DNA of 64,000 nt from Schizophyllum amplum (lineage: Eukaryota; Basidiomycota; Agaricomycetes; Agaricales; Schizophyllaceae): NCBI GenBank assembly GCA_007026445.1, contig VDMD01000009.1, positions 186,001 through 250,000 on the forward strand, written 5' to 3'. Of this stretch, positions 55,586-64,000 are shown piece after piece. A program made the translations under genes and the position numbers. Positions within the stretch are counted from its first letter, which is position 1; every line of letters starts with the position of its first letter. The notes below the pieces were generated by a model. That model was not told the DNA's origin. It saw nothing but the letters and a program-made list of their open reading frames with translations, and did no database searches.

Positions 55586-58500
55586 AAGATGATTCCTTGC
55601 TGGGTATCATATTCGGGCTCTGTAGTCTCTTGTCTGATTTTTGCGTGAACTGGTTGCATATCATACGTAGGTTCAAGATGGTACAGTTCGCCTGCGTTCA
55701 AACAGTATATTGTTTATTGTTCCGGTAGTAATGTGAACTAAACAATCGAATGAAAGGCTGAGTGCCAGGTCCACTTATCGTCTGTCGCAACAGAAGGAGG
55801 AGACGCTAAGCAAATCTCGGGCACATCATGGTATGCGCAGACCAACGCAGAGCCTTGGCGAGGTTAGCGTCCCGAACAGTCCACAGGAAGTTTGACTATC
55901 TCTTGCCTGACTTGGTACGGGCGACTCGCCAAGCAGTGAGCACCCTGTCTAACTGATGAGCAGCGAGCAGAAGGGGGATTGAGCATTGAAATGAGGACGG
56001 CGATCGTCGGTCGAAAGATGCTTGGTCGTGCACGGGCACCAGGCTCGTACATACCGCCATCGGAAAATTCTTGCCAAGTCGTCTAAGACTCAGAGCCGGA
56101 CGCGCTCGGCGCTCGATGGCGAGCGATGACAATCCCGCAAGTTGCAAGATCGTCTGCAGCGCGACAAATCGAGCGCGCGTTGTCGCCTAGGCGCTATTGC
56201 ACCCGAGCGCAAGGGCGGGGCGCCCCGGATGAAGCGCGGGGGGCGCAGCACCGCTGGGCACGTTCCCCGCCGCCGCCAGGGCAGGACATTTTGTGGAGCC
56301 AGCCACATGGGTGGCGCGGGGACGCTGTCAGGAATCGGAATCAGATAAATGAGCGAGAGCCACGAGGGGGCACAGGGCGCGAGGGCGCGAGGCGAGAGCG
56401 TTCCGTCGACCTTCGGGTGTCCAAAAGGTGATGAGAGGGCTCTGGTGAGGTAAGATGGGATGAGGCGAAGAGCGCTGATGCATACCAACGAAATTTGGAA
56501 GAACTTGGCCGTCAACAAATGTAGTGAGCGAAAGCCCACGCATCCTTGGTATATGCATGGTCGTAATCATATAGGATGTCGACGTACAGCCAGGGATACG
56601 GTGGGATTACGCCTGCTGTCCATAAACGCCCAGACTAGTCCGCGTGTCCGACTACATAATTATTAGCGAGTCCTTTGTTTATAAACGCTGCGCGCGATCC
56701 CGACGATGACGGGAACGTAGTCCGTTGACACGGTTCGGGCAGATATGCGGCGTCTGCTATTATCAGCTTGACTGAGTGTGCCGTATAAGTAGCGGAAAGT
56801 AGGAAGCGCGAGGAGGCGCGAAATGCTGAGCGGGTACAGGCTGGAGGTTGTTGTCTCGAGAGAGAAGAACAAAGAAATGGATGGAGAAAGAAAAGCTATC
56901 CCGCAGCGCTGCCGTAGCCGTATTGAAGACGTGTGTAGACGAGCCCAGCGAGGAGCGGCGCAGAAGATAGATGAACTGATCGTGGACGATATGAAAGATA
57001 GAAGGATAGGACAGAACATGAACGTAGCGAAAGACTCACTGCGCTTGAACTTCGATGGAGCTGAGAACGAGGAGCACATGAGGAACATTGGGGGGGCGAG
57101 TTGGGTAGCACTCACCGGCGAAGCCCTCGGTATTTGCCCTTATGAACTTCTTGGAGCAGGTTCGAGATGAGTGAGTCTGAGCATGAGCAGCGTTTGCAGG
57201 GCAAGGTTCGAAGCGGAGAATATCGACCGCCAAACAAATGGATCCACAAGGCGATGCTGAACAGAGAGACGAGGCTGAACAGCAGTCGGGCCGTCGGTAA
57301 AATTCCCTCGAAGACAGATGTGCTTCATCCCGCCAGCTGTCGCCTCAGATGAAGAAGTCAGAAGTCGAGCGTCATCCGCCGGGTAAAGAACTCAATGATT
57401 TGACCGCGAACGTCGAAGAGCAGCCAGCACGAGTGGGAACAGTGAGCGATTCCGAAGCCAGTCATACCCACTTTCGTGGGCACGGGTCCTTTGCCGTTTG
57501 CACTTGAGGCGGACGCGAGCCTCGAAAAGAGTTGAAAACACCTAGAAACAAGCTCTCGGAGTCGACGGAAGTCGACAGGCCGTGGCGATTGCAGATCTGT
57601 ACAGCCGCGACGAGTTTGAGGGTTGTGGCGAGGAGGTGGGGAGGACGCAAGCGGCGCAGCTAGTGGGGTCAGCCGCGGGGTTGACGCAGCCTCGACGCTG
57701 CTTGGCGCGATGGAAGAGTAGGGGGGACTGGGCGGTCGTGGCGCCCCGCGACTCGCTAGGCATCCCGTGCCCCGAGCTGCGACACCCGCTCGAGAAGATG
57801 GCGATGTGCTTGACTCTCGGACATGTGCTCGCGACCACGCCGCTGGGACTCGGACACGGCTTGGCTCGACGGCTGTAGCGGCGATAGAAGCGTTGTTTGA
57901 TCCCCGGGATCATGTGAGGGAGAGGGAACGTGGGGCAGAACTTCAACAGAACATGAACTTGAATATCTGCGTCGTCTTGGCGTTGTCTTCCGACGAGCCC
58001 TTGGCGCTGTCCTCCGAGCCTCAAGGTGGAGCGGGGGCGTGGTGGTGGAGGGCCAAGCGAAGAAGCTGCCTCCATCACTAGGCGTCGGCCTTTTACGGCG
58101 GATGTTGAATTTCGGTTGAACCCCGTGACAGGCTCGTCCCACAGTCCAACTTCAAGTATTTACTGCTTATGGACAGGATAGGTGGTTGTGGGCCCGTGTG
58201 GGCGCCACCGCCCATTCTCGACTTATCTGACGCGCGATTCGACGCGGAACATACGTCGCAGGTGACGAGGAGGAGATGACTTTGTATTCCAGATGCGTTC
58301 TATAGTGTCAGTCTAAGACACTGGATCCATTGACGCGCACTATGACGGGAGTTGAGAAGGTGAATGAATGGGGAGGCGGGGTAAAGTGGAGGTGGGGATG
58401 CCAGCGTCACTGGGCGAAGCACTCTGACCCCGTCCCTGCCTTCTCTTTCTTCTACGAAGTTCTGATAGCCCATCTTCAAGCCTGTTGACAGTGTACGGAC

Positions 58501-59601
58501 CTTGCATCTCTACTCTGACGTTATCTTCTGAGTAGGCAGTCTAGTCTAGGGCGAGGTTGAATGCAGGGCACGATCACGTTGAGGAATCAGAATGGCAGTA
58601 AGGGACGCCGACTGAATGTGTAGCGTCGCCAGACCTCAGGATAACGTCCCAGAAGACCTTAGGATAGCGTCACAGGCCCAAGACAAGGCTCAAGTCCCCT
58701 CAAACATAGGACGAAGGACGCCGCCAACATATAGGAAAGCGCTCAGTGCCAAACATCGGGGAGGGGATAGCAGCGCGAGCGGGCATGGTCGGAACGAGAG
58801 TGGTGCATAGAAGAGAAATGTTATAGAGGAGGACGTCCGGCCAAAAGTCCTGAGGCGCCGCGCCGGGTCAGAGAGGGGCTCCCGGTCCGAAAATTAGGTG
58901 CTCGGTTCAGAAGTATCATGAGGTCGGCGTCGCGTCGGTCGAAGGGGCTGCCGGGGACAATCAATTTGGAGGACTATTCAGTGACCGGAACAGTTCAAGA
59001 CTGGGAGTACTTATGTAAAGGCAAGGAAAATGCGAGTTTAGCCGGCTGGCGACGGCTTCAAGGAAGGCAGTGCGATTCAGGAAAGTCGAAGTTGAAGCTC
59101 GAATGCCGAAAGTTGAACGATGAAGACTGAGATACATAGTCCGGTCTGCGTCACAGACGAGATCGCCGGGTCGAGGGTAGCGCGATCGCGGAGCACGCAA
59201 AAGCTCGATCGTGGTGCACGCAAAAGCTCGATCGCGGAGCAAGCAAGAACGACTCGAAGTGCGGGGGCATTGCAGAACATAATACAGAGCTGCTTCTCGA
59301 AACAGAAGGGGCGCAGAGCAGGACGTCGAGTGAACTGGTTGAGTTTCGAATGACACCTTAGCAAAGATGGGGCGCTGTATGGGGCCCCAGACGATGCGGG
59401 GGACAAGGTAGTGCGGGGGACAAGGCGGTGCGGAGGACAAGTGCTGCGGGGACGAGGCGAAGCAGACCATAAGTAGCAGCATGTTGTATCGTGTTGATGA
59501 CTGTTGATGCAGGTGTTCGGTCCAATTTTGATTGGCGGCGCGCCGCAGTGACCGCAGTCGAGGACACGGATGTCGATGGCTGGTCGATGGTGATGAGAAC
59601 G

Positions 59602-59661
59602 GGAATTCCGACAGTAAAACAGGAATTCCAACAGTAAATCAGGAATTTCGACAGTAAAAAC
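59602..59661. repeat. Tandem repeat, 20-bp unit x3
   Basis: GGAATTCCGACAGTAAAACA and two variants stand directly one after another. Confidence 0.85.
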
Positions 59662-60238
59662 AACCTGGTGAGTTGTTGCTGAGCAGGCAGCGCGCGACGA
59701 CGGGGCTCTTCGGGTGGTGGACCGTGGTGCACAGAGCCCAAAAAGAAAGGGCATGTCGCCCCGTGCGACTTTCAAGAGCGCACGGATAGCGCACGGCTAG
59801 TGACGGCTTGTGTAGTGATACAGCTTGAATAGAGACCACAAGCTGAAGAGGAACGGCGAGGCTGACGGGCGCTAGAAGACAAGGACGGCATGCGTCTCTC
59901 ACGGCGAGAGCTCTCACGCTTGCGCATCACCGCAGGGATGTGCCTCGCGAAAGGAAGAAGTGCGAGATTGAGTCGAGTGAGAGAGGACGTCGGACGTCGA
60001 GCGAGAGAGGCGCCGAGTCGCCAGCGAGAGGCGGCGCCGAGTCGTAGCGAGGGACGATGCCAAGGCGCCAGCGAGGAATTCAATCTGAGTTACTCGTCGT
60101 TGCAGGACAGCTGTCGCCGTGAACCTGCCGTGGACCATAGTGCGCTCACGATGGACTGACAAGTGTGCGGCGGTCAGTCGACGGATGCAAGAGGTTGCCA
60201 GTCGATGCAGGAGGCACGCAGCTCAGGGCCGACCTTCC

Positions 60239-60315
60239 GTAGCCATGACAGGAGAGTCTGTAGCCATGACAGGAGAGTCTGTACCCATGATAGGGGAGTC
60301 TGTAGCCATGACAGA
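60239..60315. repeat. Tandem repeat, 21-bp unit x3.6
   Basis: The unit GTAGCCATGACAGGAGAGTC plus one T is repeated; the third copy has three changes and the fourth is partial. Confidence 0.85.
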
Positions 60316-61512
60316 AAAGAGCGCTTCCTGCTGCGAGGGCGACGAGAGCGATCAGAGAGGCATGCGAGGACGACGATGGGCACGAGTCGAATGTCAGGGA
60401 GTCGGACCGGGTGGCGGCGAGAGACGTGAAGAGTCTCAGACAGCGGAAAGCCAGCGGGAGGTCGGGAAGTGAAGCCAGCGGGCGAGTCGGAGACGAATCT
60501 ATTGTGGCCGAGGTGCCAGCAGTTGAACTGAACATCCCACGCGGAGGTCGGCCGCAAGGAGGCCGGCGCGGCGACGTCCGTCTGTTCGCGCACACGAGCG
60601 TTTTTTGCGAGAGGAACGGAGCGCATGGCGTACGGATCCGTGTGCTCGCGGTCGGACGTGATGCCCCGCGAATGTTCGACTTTGTTCGACCCGACGGCAA
60701 AAGCGCGATTCAACATCCTTCCCGATGGCCGAGATGCAAGGGCGGCGTCGGCCGCGACGACGAGGAAGCGCCCGCCCGCCCTCGCGCCGGGGGCCATAGT
60801 GAGACGCCCCTGGCTTGGGACATTTGTGGTCCAGGGCCTTTGAAATGTGCCGAATTGCTTCCACGCAGGAACAGCGAGTACAGTGACAAGTCAGGAAATT
60901 TAGCCGCGCGATGGCCGCATGCGCGAACGGCCGCTTGAAGGCGCAGGGTAAATGCTTTCTTACGAGGGGAGGCGGGAGGGTGCACACATACGGAAATTCA
61001 GGCGGCGGCGGGGCAACATACGAATGGGATTGCAGGCATAACAAGCATCCGGCCTATTCTTAGGCCGACGTCACCGACGGCTGAACTGATTGAACTTGCT
61101 GGGCAAATTCAAGGCCGATGGGTGTCGGACGAGCGCGTCGAGGTGCGCAGCGTCTGGGAGTCGCGGTCGGCGTCGAGCAGCACTCTGGCCAGCGACGACG
61201 GCGGCGGCGACCCCGGTGGAGACCCGCTGCAGCAATATGGACAAAAGATGAGATCAAGAAAACGAACCCCGAGCGTCATCGGAAGCGGACGGCACGATCG
61301 GCATGGTAGCCGGAGGTTGTGTTGACATGTGTTGTCTGTTTTGATGGTGTAAATAGCACCACATCCCGCAGAAATAAAAAGAGGCCCCAGATTGGGCAAA
61401 GCCATTTCTCCTCCCACCCTCATCGTCCTCCGGAACTACAGTCCCGTCCAGCGCTCCGGGCTCGCCCACCGCCTACCCCTCCCGCACCTCTCGGCATCCG
61501 CCGCTCATACCA

Positions 61513-64000
61513 ATGGCCTCCAACGTCGAAAAAGAACCTGGCCCTCAGGGCGACGTCGCTCCTGCCCAGACTACTCCTGCAACCCCGCCCGTCGCGGAGA
61601 AGAAGAAGCGCGAGTACAAGGATTTCGGCCATGAGGAGGAGAAAGCTACCCGTGAGTGTCCCCGCGTTACCTCCGCCGTCCCCTCCCGCTGACCGCGATA
61701 CCGCTATGCAGACGCCAAGGTGGATATGAGCACCGTACGTCCCCTATTTCATTTTCCGTCATTCATCGTCTAACTCATTCGCCCAGATCGAGCTCAAGGC
61801 AGAGGACCTGTACGATAAGGAGAAGGTGGACTTGGAGACCATCGTTCTCGACGACGTTTTCAAGCTGCTTCAATGCGAGGAGTCTGGTCTCGACAGTGCT
61901 GAGGCGACTCGCCGTCTCGAACTCTTCGGCCCGAACAAGCTTGAGGCAGAGGATCAGAATGCATTCCTGCAGGTGCGTACACTCGCCCTCCTCCCGAGAG
62001 CCGTTGTTTAACCCGTTTGCAGTTCCTGAGCTTCATGTGGAACCCGCTCTCGTGGGTCATGGAGGCCGCTGCTCTCGTTGCCATCGCCCTGTCCAACGGT
62101 GAAGGCCGCGCCCCGGATTGGCCCGACTTCGTCGGTATCGTCTTCCTACTCTTCGTCAACTCCGCCATCGGTTTCTACGAGGAGCGCAACGCCGGTAACG
62201 CCGTGAAGGCTCTCATGGACTCTCTTGCCCCGAAGGCCCGCTGCCGTCGCAACGGCACCTGGGCTGAGATCGACTCTGCGGAGCTCGTGCCCGGTGACAT
62301 GGTCGCGTTCAAGATTGGTGACATCGTCCCCGCCGATTGTCGTCTTACGGAGGCCATCAACGTCTCGATCGACCAGGCCGCCCTCACCGGCGAGTCCCTT
62401 CCCCAGACCAAGAAGGCCGGTGACCAGTGCTTCTCGTACGTCTGTTGTGCATCGTATTTGTCGCATTCGCTTATCCTGTTCACAGTGGCTCTACTTGCAA
62501 GCAGGGTGAAGCGGAGGGTGTTGTCATCTCCACCGGTGCCAACACTTTCTTCGGTCGCGCCGCCTCGCTCGTCGGCCAGGACGATGACACCACCGGTCAT
62601 TTGCAGAAGATTCTTGCCCAGATCGGCTCCTTCTGCTTGGTCTGCATTGGTATCTTCGTCATCGCCGAGATCCTCGTCTTGTACGCCGGCTTCCGCTACT
62701 CGTACCGCCACGGCCTCGACAACATCCTCGTGCTCTTGATCGGTGGTATCCCCATCGCCATGCCCACGGTATTGTCCGTTACCCTTGCCGTCGGTGCCCA
62801 GCAGCTCGCCAAGCACAAGGCTATCGTCACCCGCATCACCGCTATCGAGGAGTTGGCTGGTGTCACCATCTTGTGCTCTGACAAGACCGGTACGCTTACC
62901 ACCAACAAGCTCACCATCGACCGCTCCACGATCAAGACGTACGGCCCCTTCTCTCCTGACGACGTCATCCTCCTCGCCGCGTACGCGTCCCGTACCGAGA
63001 ACCAGGATGCCATCGACATGGCCACTGTCGCTGCCCTCGGTGATGTCGGCCGCGCTCGCGCCGGCATCAAGCTCCTCGACTTCAAGCCGTTCAACCCCGT
63101 CGACAAGCGCACGGAGATCACCTACCGCGAGGAGGCCACCGGCAAGCTCAAGCGCGTCACGAAGGGTATGACCGGTATCATCATCGAGTTGTGCACGCGC
63201 AACAAGACCGAGGAGTTGGAGAACCGTCTGGAGATTGACGTCGAGGACTTCGCCGCCCGCGGTCTGCGCGCGCTCGCTGTTGCGTATGAGGAGCTCGACA
63301 GTGACGACCACGAGGCGGAGGGCAACGGCTTTGAGCTCATCGGCCTGCTCTCGATTTTCGACCCGCCCCGTGACGACACCAAGCAGACCATCGACGACGC
63401 TCTCGCCCTCGGTGTCAAGGTCAAGATGGTTACCGGCGACCAGCTCGCTATCGCGAAGGAGACCGGTCGTCGTCTCGGCCTCGGTGACCACATGTACCCG
63501 GCCAAGGTTCTCAAGGACGGTCCGGCGCCCGGCGGCAAGCACGCCACCCTCGACGAGATGATCATGGACGCCGACGGTTTCGCTGGTGTCTTCCCCGAGC
63601 ACAAGTACGAGATCGTCAAGCGCCTCCAGGGTCTCGGCCATCTCTGCGCCATGACCGGTGACGGTGCGAACGACGCCCCGGCTCTGTCCCGCGCCAACGT
63701 CGGTATCGCCGTCGAGGGTGCTACTGACGCCGCCCGTGGTGCCGCCGACATCGTTCTCACCGAGCCGGGTCTGTCGACCATCGTCCACGCCATCCGCGGT
63801 TCCCGTGTCATCTTCCAGCGCATGCGCAACTACTCGATCTACGCCTGCGCCGTCACCATCCGTATCGTCGTCTGCTTCGCCATCCTCGCGTTCGCCTACA
63901 AGTTCGACTTCCCGCCCTTCATGGTCCTTATCATCGCCCTGCTCAACGACGGTACCATCATGACGCTCTCGGTCGACCGTGTCTTGCCCTCGATGACGCC
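61513..64000 (+). CDS. PMA1: Plasma-membrane H+-ATPase (P3A), 3' end cut off
   Basis: Exons 61513-61651, 61712-61734, 61787-61972, 62023-62435 and 62486 to the window end; about 759 residues are present and roughly the last fifth is missing. The P-type ATPase pumps protons out of the cell and energises nutrient uptake. Visible motifs are the cytosolic acidic N-terminus, the LSFMWNPLSWVMEAAAL first membrane hairpin, the actuator loop ALTGESLPQ (about residue 238), the phosphorylated Asp in CSDKTGTLTTN (about 385), MVTGDQLAIAKETG (about 568) and the hinge MTGDGANDAPAL (about 645). Membrane segments around RNYSIYACAVTIRIV and FMVLIIALLNDGTI follow. Codon use is strongly biased to C-ending codons (GTC, ATC, CTC), as in highly expressed fungal genes. 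The C-terminal regulatory domain lies beyond the window. Confidence 0.97.

Larger units (their letters stand above)
55586..61512. other. 5.9 kb without a recognised gene
   Basis: Several open frames up to about 230 codons exist on both strands (for example 56663-57115 minus, 57542-58142 minus, 59077-59775 minus, 60146-60797 minus), but they overlap each other, are compositionally biased and match no family. Tandem repeats occur at 59602-59661 and 60239-60315, with looser repeats near 59200-59240 and 59395-59450. The last about 150 bp (61350-61512) are CT-rich with AATAAAAAG near 61373 and look like the PMA1 promoter. Confidence 0.45.

Noticed and set aside
56663..57115. 150-aa minus-strand protein
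   Set aside because: No recognisable domain, no paralogue and no clear splice context; insufficient to call a gene.
62175..63788. 537-codon open frame on the minus strand
   Set aside because: It lies exactly antisense to the PMA1 coding exons; strong third-position C bias of PMA1 keeps the opposite strand open.

Overview
The window is nuclear DNA of a basidiomycete fungus, most likely an agaricomycete (possibly Polyporales; the order is a guess). The genes are GC-rich and cut by many introns of about 50 nt with GT(A/G)..YAG ends. They include a plasma-membrane proton ATPase, a secreted tannase/feruloyl esterase, a secreted FAD-linked (BBE-like) oxidase and an F-box protein. I saw no rRNA, tRNA, CRISPR array or bacterial-type operon.

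Positions 1-51536 are dominated by a segmentally duplicated gene array. It carries two gene families without a recognised name. Family 1 proteins are about 390-400 aa, with 6 intact copies and at least 5 broken ones. Family 2 proteins are 342-415 aa, with 4 intact copies. Four times a family 2 gene stands head-to-head with a family 1 gene across a spacer of only 439-471 bp: 12445/12885, 29982/30429, 36382/36821 and 43535/44007. Every family 2 start has a TATA-like box 145-185 bp upstream. The two families appear to be ancient homologues: both have four exons, exon 2 is exactly 76 nt in the same phase, and its product aligns without gaps. Family 2 keeps an H..N..H pattern like the HNH_2 nuclease fold, whereas family 1 has lost the last His. 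I regard this array of divergent catalytic-like/pseudo-catalytic pairs as the candidate undescribed system.

Three copies of the C-terminal part of a Vps3/TGFBRAP1-like (CORVET) tethering protein lie among these genes (576-3345, 31906-34161, 48371-51536), along with two copies of an unrecognised gene U (3476-4511 intact, 38816-39801 broken). The left arm (576-14236) is largely an inverted copy of the right arm (38816-51536). The units at 27822-31870 and 34201-38240 are direct repeats. Comparing paralogous copies exposes TIR elements: an 897-bp element with a 9-bp target duplication at 15095-15991, a 1.9-kb element at 6629-8511, and independently a 909-bp TA-flanked MITE at 19823-20731.

Between the arms (17479-27821) lie the BBE-like oxidase, a disordered-protein gene and several kb of minisatellite-rich DNA without a recognised gene. 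To the right of the array are single-copy genes in ordinary fungal context: F-box protein (51931-53337), tannase (53899-55585), about 5.9 kb with no recognised gene, and PMA1 (61513 to the window end, cut off at its 3' end).
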